Assembly: GCF_000715075.1 (NCBI RefSeq)
Contig: NC_134101.1
Span: 121,896,616-121,960,615, forward strand
DNA length: 64,000 nt
Direction of reading: 5' to 3'
Source: Nicotiana tabacum
Taxonomy: Eukaryota; Streptophyta; Magnoliopsida; Solanales; Solanaceae
Shown piece after piece: positions 1 to 10,589 of the stretch. Every line of letters starts with the position of its first letter. The first letter of the stretch is position 1. Under the pieces are notes generated by a model, which did not search any database, had not been told where the DNA came from, and saw nothing but the letters and a program-made list of their open reading frames with translations. A program made the translations under genes and the position numbers.

Positions 1-170
1 AGATAGGAATCTTGTAACTAGCAGTTGACATACACATAAGTAGTTAGTTCAGTTTCTAATTTTCGTTTGGTTGTAATAAGGCGGTCAGTGACGCGGCAGT
101 GACAACAGCAACAGCAGTAGCAGCAAGCATTGCAATCCCATGGTAGTCCCAGCTACCAAAACTTCTCGAA

Positions 171-209
171 CTACATTGACCTGATTCCTGTTTAGCCCAG
201 GATATGTAG
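171..209 (+). other. Two-stem structured motif, copy 1 (LTR)
   Basis: Outer stem CTACAT (171-176) with ATGTAG (204-209). Inner stem TCCTG (186-190) with CAGGA (198-202). The joining segment ends CTGAT and one T separates the stems on the 3' side. The same architecture recurs at 5126, 5821, 9254 and 11979. Here the outer stem has A-T where the other copies have G-C, so pairing is kept by compensatory change. Function unknown. Confidence 0.6.
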
Positions 210-768
210 GAAATCTTTGAAGCAAGATTCGGTCAGATCTTTCAAAAAAAATGCTTCATACGGAGTGGTCTATAGGCAAAAATCGCTCATACACGCTCAC
301 TTTGTCTTTGCACGAAAACCCTTCGTGTTTCCGAACAAAGAGGGGCAGCTGTGAGCACGTGATTTTTGTTTCACACGACAATCTCTCCAAAAAGAAATAA
401 AAAATAATAATTGGCCCTGCTGTACAATTTTGGATTTCTGTGCGGCACCTTGTTGATTTATTTGTGACTTCGGCCCATTTTTATTTATTTACTTTATTAA
501 AATAAAATTCAAAAAATATATGTGTCCTGCATAATTCGAACCGTAATCCGGTCGTTAAATAGAAAATCATGAATAGGCATCTTCGTCCGTGATTTTATTT
601 GGTTTGACTTTACCCGTTTTTAGTGTGTGTGCAAATAATTGTATTGAGTGTGTATTTAATTTTAATTTGATTTTTTGGCTTAGTTTTGTTTTAAAATAAA
701 TAAGAAAAAGGAAATAAATAAATAAAATAATAAAAAAAAATAAAGAAAAGACCCCTTCCCTTCCGGAC

Positions 769-1555
769 TTGGGCCAATTTTAACAAAATTGGCCCAAACA
801 AACAGCCCAAGACCCAGGCCTGCCCGGTCCAGGCCACCTGATGCCCAGGACGTCCAAACGACGTCGTTTGAGTCGTGCCTGATCTGGGCCGTTGATCTCA
901 GATTGATCAACGGCCAAGATCAATCCCCCGTAACCCACCAACAAACCCGACCCGTCTCACCCGGACCGACCCCAAACCTTTATCCTTGAAACGACGTCGT
1001 CCCTGGTTAGCCAAAGGATCCTGGCCCTTCATCTCATCTCATCCAACGGCCAGGATCCATTTGCTCACTAACTATATAAACTCCTAACACTACCCTGCCC
1101 CCCCTATCCAAACCCCAGCCTTCGTCGTCCTCACCACAACCCCCAAACCCTAGAGCCGCCCTAGTATCCCCCACCATGAAAACCGGCGGCATGAACGCCG
1201 GTGACCTTCCCCTTAACACCATAGAACCCCCTTGATGTCTTGAACCCAAATCCATCAACCACACACCTCGAATCCTATCCCACCTTCTCGAATCTTCATT
1301 TGAAGATTCGAGTCGGAACCCAATCTACACCGATCGGCCCTAAATTCATACCAGACACTCCCCAGACCCCCCTCGTGACCAAACCATACTTGGTTTGGTC
1401 CGAATCTAACCAGGGAAACATGAATCCCGGATCTGAGTTTTTGGAACTTTGTAGTTCTTCATCACTGGCCCATGCCCGTCCGAGCCAAAGAGATTAAGGT
1501 CTAATGGACCTTAATCGAAGTGTTTCTCATCTTAGAAACACTTCGATTAAAGTCC
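769..1555. other. Cluster of perfect inverted repeats around the LTR promoter
   Basis: Perfect stems, read by eye: 769-781 with 785-797 (13 bp, 3-nt loop); 855-870 (16-bp palindrome CAAACGACGTCGTTTG); 887-897 with 905-915 (11 bp); 1016-1026 with 1048-1058 (11 bp, just before the TATA box); 1182-1188 with 1196-1202 (7 bp); 1287-1298 with 1301-1312 (12 bp, 2-nt loop); 1377-1386 with 1391-1400 (10 bp); 1511-1527 with 1534-1550 (17 bp, extended 4 bp past one mismatch to 1506-1555). The same set is present in the 3' LTR. No function is known to me. Confidence 0.8.
1073..1080 (+). promoter_or_regulatory. Probable TATA box of element A LTR
   Basis: TATATAAA followed by a C-rich stretch, in a GC-richer part of the LTR. 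The same box is at 12882-12889 in the 3' LTR. It is a reasonable RNA polymerase II core promoter for the element; the start site is not determined. Confidence 0.5.
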
Positions 1556-2165
1556 GTTCAGCCTTAAGAAAGGTCTGTCCAAATCCGAGTTCAAACTTTT
1601 AACTTTGCAAGTTTTAAGGTGAGTTTGCTTTCTTTCCTTTATTTGTTTTAGTCCGTGTGATTTGTTCATGTTTTGTTTCAATTTGTGTCTTTAAATTTTA
1701 CCACCTTCTGTTTGACCACTTTGCCTGAACCACTGTGTTTTGTTTGAACCCCTCCTATTCTGATAAGACATGTGTATTGGTTGTATTCCAAGTTTGTACT
1801 GACTAACTGATTCCTCAAAGTATAATTCTGTTTAATCAGTATAAGTCGAGTCATGTGTCCCATGCTTTTGAATGTCTGATTTTTGGCTACGTTTGTGTAT
1901 GTTAATGCTAATATAGTCGAGTCGACATGTGTCGTCAATTAGTTTCAACTGTCTGAACAAAGTTAAATCGATTTGCTTCTGTTGAACATTTGCCTGAATC
2001 AATTAAGAACCAGTTTTGTTTACTTATAGCTGTTGGATTGTTTGTGTTTAAATTCTGAATTGGAAGGCATGTGCACTTGTGCACAGCATGTGCATTGGTG
2101 CACCTCATGTGCTTTGTGCACAGCCTGTGGCCTGCATAAAGGTCTTTGTTTAAATTTAAAATGGT

Positions 2166-2185
2166 TTGACAGCATATGCTGTCAA
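2166..2185. repeat. 20-bp perfect palindrome in LTR
   Basis: TTGACAGCATATGCTGTCAA is fully self-complementary. It follows three diverged 20-bp units rich in GTGCAC (2068-2128). The 3' LTR copy (near 13975) has it too, though two bases are lost just after it. Confidence 0.8.
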
Positions 2186-4146
2186 CATATCCTACTGCCC
2201 ATACTTGCTTTTAGTTAAATAAAATGGAAAAGTTAAATCTGCCAGGGAATGATGGGGGTTAATACTTAAATAACTAATTGGAATCTGAAAATGAAAAAAG
2301 GGCACATGGGAGAGGTACTGTTGATATTCTAAACAGGCTGTTAAAAGGAGTAATGTGAAGGCTTATAAAAGGGAGAGAGATACAGAATTAGGAGATAGAC
2401 ATATACAGAATTAGAGGGGAGAAAGAAAATACAGAGACTGTGAGGAATTTTTGAAAGAGAGAGCTGAAATACATACAAATAGATACACACAGAGCATATA
2501 GGAGAATTGGAAAGAGGGAGGGGAATACACATTGAGAGATAGATATACACACACAAACAGAAAAGCTGGGAAAGAACTCTGTTTGATAACACAGACAGAC
2601 AAAAACTAGAAGTTGCATTCTTAGTTGCTGTTTTGATTTCACTGGTTTTGATATGTTGTCCAACACTGATTCCTTCTAAATCCAACTGAGTCTGTTGGTT
2701 GTTTGTTGGTCTATTCTGAGATTTGGTCTAGCTGGGATCTAGATTCTACCCCAATTGTTTCATCTGTTGCTGCTGCTGTTACTCTGATTCCTGTTGCTGC
2801 TGATCTTCCCTGTTATTCTCCTTTTCTTCTGTGCATTTCAGCCTTCCAGGTACACATTTCGAGTCCCGTATTGATGTAACTAAAACAGTTCGAAAGCATG
2901 AAATGAAAAGGTTTGAAGAAGTTCAAGTATTTGTTGTGATATTTACGGTACATTAACGGGTTTGTAAAAAATTTGATTAGTTTATAATTCAATAGTTTGA
3001 AAGCATGTACTGGCACTCGATTGGGTTTAGCCCTTTGTGTTTTAGTTTGATAGTTGTTTGTTAATACGGGGTATGTATACTCCAATCTTATACAATGATG
3101 TTTCTGTTTCATTTAATCTTTTTTTGGTTCCGTTAGGCAATACATAGGGTCACGCTCAAAGTCCCATTAGTAACAATGTCCAGTAACTAAATCCTTTAAT
3201 CTAGTCTAAATAAGTTTGGTTAAGTTCAGCTCAAGAAATGTTCGGATTAAGTGTTATATTTCATTAGCTCGTATGTGATTCCTTGTCAAAATAAAAGCAT
3301 TGTTCCATTAAAGTATAATGTTTCATTAACTTTATAGATAATTAATCATAAGAATCCGGATCAGGCCAAAGCATATAATTGAATTAGCACATACCTTTTC
3401 TTCTAGATTTAGAGACAAACGCACTAGAAATATAGTCACTGTAGGATACTCTTCTAAAATAATGAGACGAGTCTCGCCAAATAAAAATGCAAATTGCGGG
3501 GCCCTCAACAACTAATCATAATATTTAGAATTCAGGCTAGGCCGTTTAGTGAATCTCATGGCCTTCTCAAAAAATAATAACGCGTTAGACTCTTTAGGCG
3601 CGACTTAATTAAATCATATTCTTAAATTCGGGTGCACATTGATGTGACCCAAATCCAAATCTCAACGAAGTCAAAATGTGTTGACGATCACGGGCGCATT
3701 GATTGTGACGTGGTTCGAAATGCATTTTCACGACGTTGCAATTCTATAAAAATAAGTGATAATGATAAAAGCGGTTCAAACTTAATAAAAGCACATAAGT
3801 CACAACATGTATTTAAATCAGATATTTAGCCATTATAACAATTTAAGCGACCGTGCTAGAACCACGGGATTCGAGGGTACCTAACACCTTCCCTCGGGTC
3901 AACAGAATTCCTTACTTAGAATTTCTGGTTCGCAGACTTCATTTGGAAAAGTCGAATATTTTCCTCGATTTGGGATTCAAGATAAACCAGTGACTTGGGA
4001 CACCAAAAGCCAAACCTTTCCCAAGTGGCGACTCTGAATTAAATAAATAATCCCATTTCGAATATTGTCACTTAAATTGGAAAAACTCCACCCGCGCATC
4101 TAACCCCTCGGGGCTGGGGGCGCGCAAAAAGGAGGTGTGACAGCTC

Positions 4147-4164
4147 TGGCGACTCCGCTGGGGA
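4147..4164 (+). other. Primer binding site, tRNA-Arg type (element A)
   Basis: TGGCGACTCCGCTGGGGA starts 4 bases after the LTR end. It is the reverse complement of a plant tRNA-Arg 3' end of the kind ending GGAGTCGCCA. A tRNA-Arg primer is a recognised Ogre/Tat trait and supports the lineage call. Confidence 0.85.
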
Positions 4165-5125
4165 TGATGTGACCCAGAACCACTGGTTCAGGGTTCAAGA
4201 ATTCGAGCTTAGAATAATTGTTATATTTGGCTTTATTATCTGACCTTTATTACATGTTTTTGCATAATGTGCTAAATGTTGTCTTTTACCGCTTTGATAT
4301 TATCTGAACTGTATATAAACTGTGCCGAAACCTTTCTCCTCTTACCTCCGGGGAGAAGCTCGCTGGTCGAGACTCCCTATTCCGTTAGTGTCAATGCCCG
4401 AAATAAGAAAGAGGACGGATAAGTTACGAAGCCGGACGGCCTTTTGGTTCCCGGTAAGTTGCCCCTCCTCGACTCGAGTTGTCCGCTCGGGTACACAGTC
4501 TAGAACAAATACCAAGGTTTGAACCTAGTATAACTCGACTTCATGCCGGATCCCTAGTAGGAACGCTTATTTGCATCATGTTGCATTTGACTTAGGGGGC
4601 TCAACATGGGGGTTGGGTCCGTCTAGGACAAGCAACCTGAAATGAAAAGACCAACTTGCTGCATCCTATTTGTTTTGCGCATTTATTTGCTTCGGTTCCG
4701 CATGCTGACCGGTTTCTAAAAAAAAGAAAAATAACAGCGTAGGGAGATAATTACTTATTTTGGAAAAATAAAAACAATGTCCTAGGAGTGTCGAAACCTC
4801 GCCGGAATTTTTCTAAAAAAATATATAAAACCAAAAGTTGTCTTTTAGTTTGATTCATTAAAAAAAAATATAAAAATTATTCTTTTCTTTTTAAGAAAAA
4901 AAAGGGATATTTATTTTAAAAAAAAAATGGAAAACTCATAATTCAAAAAAAAAGGTGTTATTTCTTTTGTAGTACCCTTTTATAAATTCGGACTAATAGT
5001 CCAAATATTGTAAAAAAAAAACAAAAAAAATATATATATTTTTTAGTATTTATCTTTCTCCAAAAATAATACTTATTCTTGATTGCTAGGTTTATTTGAT
5101 TTTCTCTATTCACGATATGACCGAA

Positions 5126-5164
5126 CTACGCGGGTCTGATTCTCACCGGATGTGAGATACGTAG
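5126..5164 (+). other. Two-stem structured motif, copy 2
   Basis: Outer CTACG (5126-5130) pairs with CGTAG (5160-5164); the sixth pair is lost (C against A). Inner TCTCAC (5141-5146) pairs with GTGAGA (5152-5157). CTGAT precedes the inner stem and a single T follows it, as in every copy. Confidence 0.65.
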
Positions 5165-5820
5165 GCAAACCCCATCGGTTCCGGCCCCAATTTTTAAAAT
5201 CCCAAAAAAATATATTTTCCTTAGAAAAAAAAAGAAATAAAAGATATAGAAGTTTTCTTTAAAATCAAATAAAATAAAAATAAAAAAATAAATAGTCTTC
5301 TTCTTTCTGAAGTCTTTCATATGAAAAAATGAAATAAGCAGCAACAAAAATCAAAAAATAATACTCTTTGCTTTCTAGTCTCTTTTTGTAAAATGTCCAA
5401 AAAATATATATTTGAAAAATTGAATTTCAAAATATTAGGATTTTTCTTTAGAAGTGCTTTTGTAAATAAATAAAACTCATAATTCCGCATCATTTTCTTA
5501 AAAGTCCCTCTTTCAAAATTCAAGAGGCAACATCATATACATTCTTTCTTCCGCAGAAAAGGTAAAACAAAACAAAACAAAAAAATCAACCAAACATATT
5601 TTTCTTTTTTTTTTAAATTTTCCAGAATTCCAGTCAAAAGCAAATAAACTTTTAGAAGTCTTTCTTTAAAAATAAAACAAGAATCAGAATAAACAAAATT
5701 TTCTTTCTTTTTGTTTAAGAAGTTCTTTCAAAAAAATCCAAAAAAACAATCAAATCTTTTGAGCCCTATGCTAAATGAGCACTTGCTTCTTTATTTTTAT
5801 ATATATTTGTTAGTTTCGAA

Positions 5821-5861
5821 CTACGTAATGGTCTGATTCACGTAGGCATCGTGATACGTAG
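5821..5861 (+). other. Two-stem structured motif, copy 3
   Basis: Outer CTACGT (5821-5826) pairs with ACGTAG (5856-5861). Inner TCACG (5838-5842) pairs with CGTGA (5850-5854). The linkers TCTGAT and T are conserved although the inner stem sequence differs from the other copies. Confidence 0.65.
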
Positions 5862-6062
5862 GCAATCCTCATCGGATCCGGTCGCATTTCTTTTACTGCA
5901 AAATAAAAAAAAATAATGATAAAAGAAAAACAAAAAAAAACAAAAAAAAAATTAAAAAAAATAATAAAAAAGAAAAGAAAGGGGAAAACTAATAAAAATG
6001 CCGGAATGACGCATGCTCTCGTAGCAAACATATAGTAATCCACTTAACTGTATAGGTGCATC

Positions 6063-8324
6063 ATGCCCAACGTGAGATTAACTATCTGTTATTTGCTGCA
6101 AATTAACCGTGCGCTTGTCGATGAGTATATCCAGGGTTTTTTGAAAGACGGTTGGTTTGGTGAAAGTCTGGCCTCGCACCCATACTTCACAAGGTCAAGG
6201 GGAAGTGTTCAGCTGCCTAGGGCCAGAAGCGGTACTCGCACTTACTTCACCAGGTCAAAAGGAAGTGTGGGAATGTCTTCAGAAATTCCATTGCAAACAA
6301 TCCCTGTTTCTGAGGAGAGTTCGATCTCAGCCGTCCTCACGCCTGAATCCGCAACTGCGGAGGAAAATAGAATCCTACGGCTCCGCATGCTGGAAATGCT
6401 GGACGACTGGAATAGTGGGAAAGAGCCGCCAAGTGTCATCCCCGGATTCCCTGAATTATTCTCCAGGTCAAGTGGGACTTCAAATGTTCCCATAAATTAT
6501 CCTGCTACCCCATTCGGGTACCCAGCCACCTCAGCCTTCTCTGCTGGATCGCCTTCTGACCCTCATCCCCGAATGTCAGCCACCGATGCAAGCATGAACA
6601 TCTTTACTGCATCGCCTTGCCCGATTACGGCACAGCCTGCCACGTACAAGCCAAGCTTTGACTCATCCTCTTTTACATTCCAAGCACCATCGTTCTCAAT
6701 GGAACCAACTAGATTCGCTACCAGCACTAATCCTCTACCGCCTCAGTGCGAGCTTGCGCCCAGGCAGGATCAGAGCCCCAGGATTGCAGAACAAAATGAG
6801 ATTGCCAAAAGAATGAGAAGCCTTGAACAAAGTTTGAAGAATATGCAAGGACTGAGCGGACAAAAGAGCGTCTCTTACGCCGACTTGTGCATGTTCCCTC
6901 ATGTGCACCTGCCAACGGGTTTCAAGACCCCAAAGTTCGAGAAATACGATGGGCACGGTGACCCCATTGCACATCTTAAGAAATACTGCAACCAATTGCG
7001 GGGAGCCGGCGGAAAAGAAGAACTGCTAATGGCATATTTTGGAGAAAGTTTGGTGGGAGTCGCTTCGGAATGGTATATGGACCAGGACATATCTCGCTGG
7101 CATATATGGGATGATCTTGCCAGAGACTTCGTAGGGCAGTTTCAATATAATATTGACATCGCACCAGACAGAAATGCTTTGTCAAACTTAAAGAAGAAAC
7201 CCTCGGAAAGTTTCAGAGAATACGCCATCAAATGGCGTGAGCAAGCGTCAAGGGTAAAACCTTCCATGGACGAGATAGAGATGGTCACTACTTTTCTCCA
7301 GGCTCAAGAGTCCGACTATTTCCAAAACATGATGTCGGCCATGGGAAAGCCTTTCGCAGAAGCGATTAAGATTGGAGAGATGGTGGAGAACGGTTTGAAA
7401 ACGGGAAGAATTTTAAGTCAGGCAGCCATAAGGGCAACCTCCCAGGCCGTCCAAAGCGGGTCTGGAGGAATGGCAAGAGGGAAGAAAAAAGAGGAAACGT
7501 CCATGGCGGTATCAGAGATGGGAGAATATCATAATTCCGGGCTTTGTTCTTCGGAAAGAACCTCGCAACATTATTTCCCCCACCAAAATGCGACCTACGC
7601 TCCTCAACCCTACATGGTCATGAACACCTAGCCTTATATCCAGCGGTCACAACCAGTCAATCGGGGGCAGGCCCCACATCCTAGGAATCAGCCTCCTCAC
7701 CGAAACCACTACAATCCTTGACCTCCTCCAAATAATTTCCGTCCTCGGGAACTACCCAGGAGACCCAACTACACACCAATCGGTGAACCCTATTCCACCC
7801 TATTCCCTAAGCTTGTCCAAATGAATTTGTTGCAGCCCATACCACCGAACGGGCAGAACCCGGGATCACCATCATATCAGCGGGGTGTCAGATGTGCATA
7901 CCATTCAGGGGTAGAAGGGCACGACACCAACGACTGTTGGACATTGAAACAAGCTGTAGAGAATCTATTAGACCAAGGGAAGATTGTGTTGAGAGACGAG
8001 GATATCCCAAATGTGACCAATAATCCGCTGCCCGCCCACAACAACGGGCCGATAGTTGGGATGATTTGTGAAGACGAGGAAGATGATCCGGCACTGAAAG
8101 CCATAATTGCTATTGCTGATACAGAAAAAGGACACAGGGTAACTCCGGAGCAAGAAAAAGGAATAAGTGATGTATTCAAGCAGGCCTCCATGGTATGGGG
8201 GACGATCAAACAACCTCAGCCGAACGAGCCAGTGTTTGTCGGACGCATACCACAGGAACCAAAATACAACAAAGAGGAAGATGATAAGGTGTCCCCGCTC
8301 GACGAGAGTGAGGAAATATGTTAG
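6063..8324 (+). pseudogene. gag of element A, broken by two in-frame stops
   Basis: The frame runs from ATG 6063 for about 754 codons and is interrupted by TAG (7629-7631) and TGA (7720-7722). The frame before and after both stops is the same. The part around residues 280-460 is a retrotransposon Gag capsid-like region (motifs FEKYDGHGDPIAHLKKYC, ASEWYMDQ and REYAIKWREQA). Near the end a zinc-finger-like Cys/His segment, CAYHSGVEGHDTNDC, is followed by an acidic linker typical of Tat/Ogre Gag proteins. Gag forms the particle that packages element RNA. Both stops can be explained by C-to-T change (CAG to TAG, CGA to TGA). The start was chosen as the first ATG of the open frame; N-terminal homology is weak. 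Confidence 0.75.
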
Positions 8325-9033
8325 GCAACAAAGGAAAAGCTATGCGAAATGCACATGGTCCAGCCAGGAGAGGGCACTAGCACCGTTGAAGTATCGTTCG
8401 TGGGGCCAAGCACCAAGCTTCAAAACTAGAAGGCTACACCATTCTTGACCAAACGGAAGTCCTAATGAACCTATCTTGCCACTTTCTCTGCATCACGAGT
8501 AACCCCCGAGGGTGACTCAGATGTTTTTCTTCAGTTTCATGTTTTTAATTTCCTGAATGTCGACCTTTTTCCTTATCTTCCCCAAAATGCCAAGAAATGA
8601 AATCATGCTTGATTACTCACTTTCTTCTTCTATGTTTTCTTTTGTGTTCTCTTCAATTCTGATAAATGCAGCTTTAAATAACATGACATGTTTGCGGACT
8701 TCATGCCCGGATCACGAGAACTCCGATCAGACTTCAAATAATGAGTCAAAATTTGAGATATAAAGAATTTGAAAAGTAGGAACAACTAAAGAAAATTGGT
8801 TCATGGTTTGGAAAATGTCCGTCACTAAAGCAGAGTTTGAGAGCAGTAAATGGGTTTAGACCCGTACAGAATGATAACCTTAATAACTGCGGTTTGTCAC
8901 GGGCAATTATACCCAGAAAGAATGGTCCATACGTCATTGAAGAACGTTACCAAATGGAGCATTTGTATCTGGGGACGTCGAAAGAAACGACGTCAGCCTT
9001 GCTTGGAAAGCAGGTGCAGCGATATGTCTAAAT
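8325..9033 (+). pseudogene. Degraded gag-pol linker and pol tail of element A
   Basis: After TAG at 8322-8324 the same frame continues with protein-like sequence (CEMHMVQPGEGTSTVEVSF) to further stops at 8428 and 8455. Near 8910-9030 a frame reads NGPYVIEE ... LYLG ... VQRYV. This resembles the GPY/F-type C-terminal end of plant Ty3/gypsy integrases. If right, a deletion joined the end of gag to the last part of integrase and removed protease, reverse transcriptase, RNase H and the integrase core. The match is short, so this is a tentative reading. Confidence 0.4.
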
Positions 9034-9253
9034 CACTCTGGCGATATCTTTGCACAGTTTGAGATGACGAAGGCTTTCATTCTCGCTACCCAAACACTAT
9101 CAACCCTTTGCAAAACCCATTTGAGCTGGTTACTCTTCTTTGATTACCCTCTTTGGAACCTGAAAATATTGTTGAAAATAAAGTGAAAAAAAAAACAAAA
9201 CAAAACAAAAACAAAACAAAAAAACAGAAAAAAAAAAACAAAGTGTGCCTGAA

Positions 9254-9286
9254 CTACGTTTGACTTGATTCCGAAAGGATACGTAG
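9254..9286 (+). other. Two-stem structured motif, copy 4
   Basis: Outer CTACGT (9254-9259) pairs with ACGTAG (9281-9286). Inner TCC (9270-9272) closes a GAAA loop with GGA (9277-9279). It is the shortest inner stem of the set, capped by a GNRA-type tetraloop. It is preceded by TTGAT and followed by T. Confidence 0.6.
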
Positions 9287-9530
9287 GCAACCTCTCCTTG
9301 GGGTTCAGTCACACCAATAATAAATCCAGGAATTCCCCCGAAAGTAAAACTGGGGAAGAAGTTATAATAATTCGGCAATAATCCCACCCAAAAGTTCCAA
9401 GTTGTAGTTCAATCCAAATTCTTTTCACCCCAAACCTTTTTTAAGTCCTTCTGATCAATCAGCAAAGCATTTCAAAATAGGAAGATGGAATTATTTGGGT
9501 CCAATACAACAAAATGAGGAGAATAAAGAT

Positions 9531-9700
9531 GAGAGAGTCTTGTCGGTGAAAACCTTTGGGCACCGTGAGGCGACGAGAGAAGAGAAATTGAAATGAGAGA
9601 GCTTGTTTAGTAAAAACTCGCAATGACTAGCAGGCGACAGTAAGAAGAGAAATGAGAGAGGTCGACTAGCGAAAACCCGCAAAGGGCGTTTGTCGGCCAA
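9531..9700 (+). repeat. Three diverged tandem units of about 60 bp
   Basis: Each unit starts GAGAGAG and has a segment like GGTGAAAAC or GCGAAAACC about 15 bases later (9531, 9595 and 9654). Noncoding part of element A. The stretch 9034-9530 around it holds only AT-rich sequence and motif copy 4. Confidence 0.5.
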
Positions 9701-10589
9701 AAAGATGATTCCACCTCAGAAAGTCCTGGCAAGATTCCCGGGTTTTTGAAAAAAAAATAGATCTATTTTGATTCATGAGGAAATGCAAGTTCTCGGAGGT
9801 CGGGCATCCAGTCCAAAAGGCATGTCATGTCAGTTTGAAACTGGCATACACTCCAGATAAGTCCCTCTTTTCTCCCCGAAAGGGGCGTTTCTCTTTAAGC
9901 TTATATGTTCTCATTTACATAGTTTTCTTTGAGTTCTTTTTGATCTAACTCTTAATTCCGTAGTAATCGCAAAGAAAGGTGGCAGGACCGGTTTTACAGG
10001 GCTCCGTTTGGCGAGAGTCGAATAAAATGTACAACCTCGGTGGCGCGTCAGTCCCATCCCGACTGGCCATGATAGTCGATTTGCTTCCAAAACCGACAAA
10101 TCCCCACAGGCTATCCCTTGTACAATTCCCCAAAGAAGTCCACCCCAGCACATCCCCAGCAAGTTTGCTACAAAAAAAAAAAAAAAAATCCCCAAAGAGT
10201 CTCCCTAATAAAATCCCCACCAAAAATCCTCAAGCAGAACGGGACGGAAAAGCCAAAGCCTTATAAGACAAATCATCACAAAATCTGGAAACGCAAGTCT
10301 GAGTAGTCCAAAGGTTTTCGCATGTGAAATCCAATCAATAGCAGAGTTTCTCAACAAGAATTGGGCCAAGACAGAGCAATTGGAACAATCAAGGCCCCCA
10401 AACCAACCGCCGTTGTCAAACTAATAATCTTTCTTTGTTTAAGAAAACTGAGACAGGTGCGACACAAAGCGGCTGTGCAAGAAGCAGGTGTAGCCTAAAG
10501 GAGATAAAGCGCGCAAGCATTGAAACAACCCTGCAGCAGAAAACGACCAAAGGTAAGTTTCCCATAATATTTTCATGCATTTTGATAGA
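9701..10589 (+). other. Noncoding internal region of element A
   Basis: No recognisable protein or RNA gene. It contains an A run at 10171-10187 and C-rich stretches. Frames here are short and unlike any family I know. Confidence 0.45.

Larger units (their letters stand above)
1..4142 (+). repeat. 5' LTR of element A (left edge cut by window)
   Basis: Direct repeat of 11809-15950, ending in GGAGGTGTGACA just before the primer site. It contains a TATA box (1073-1080), a dense cluster of perfect inverted repeats (769-1555), a 20-bp perfect palindrome at 2166-2185, three diverged copies of a 20-bp GTGCAC-rich unit (2068-2128) and a purine-rich GA/CA tract (2375-2600). Long apparent reading frames here have no recognisable protein and are taken as chance. 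The sequence upstream of 11809 may also belong to the LTR, but the matching left part is outside the window. Confidence 0.88.
4165..6062 (+). other. Untranslated leader between primer site and gag of element A
   Basis: AT-rich with many A runs and no credible coding sequence. It contains two copies of the two-stem motif (5126-5164 and 5821-5861). Short frames with F/I-rich translations on the minus strand reflect the A-rich composition. Related elements can carry an extra reading frame here; I see none. Confidence 0.6.

Noticed and set aside
171..209. Hammerhead ribozyme (the CTGAT before a stem suggested it)
   Set aside because: The CUGANGA and GAAA core and the NUH cleavage site are not present in the right places in any copy.
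1..4142. Short frames (60-110 codons) in the LTR, repeated at 11809-15950
   Set aside because: They are duplicated because the LTR is duplicated, have no recognisable family and contain low-complexity or palindrome-derived sequence.
8557..8763. Small host gene
   Set aside because: It lies inside element A between gag and the pol tail and has no family; more likely decayed element sequence.
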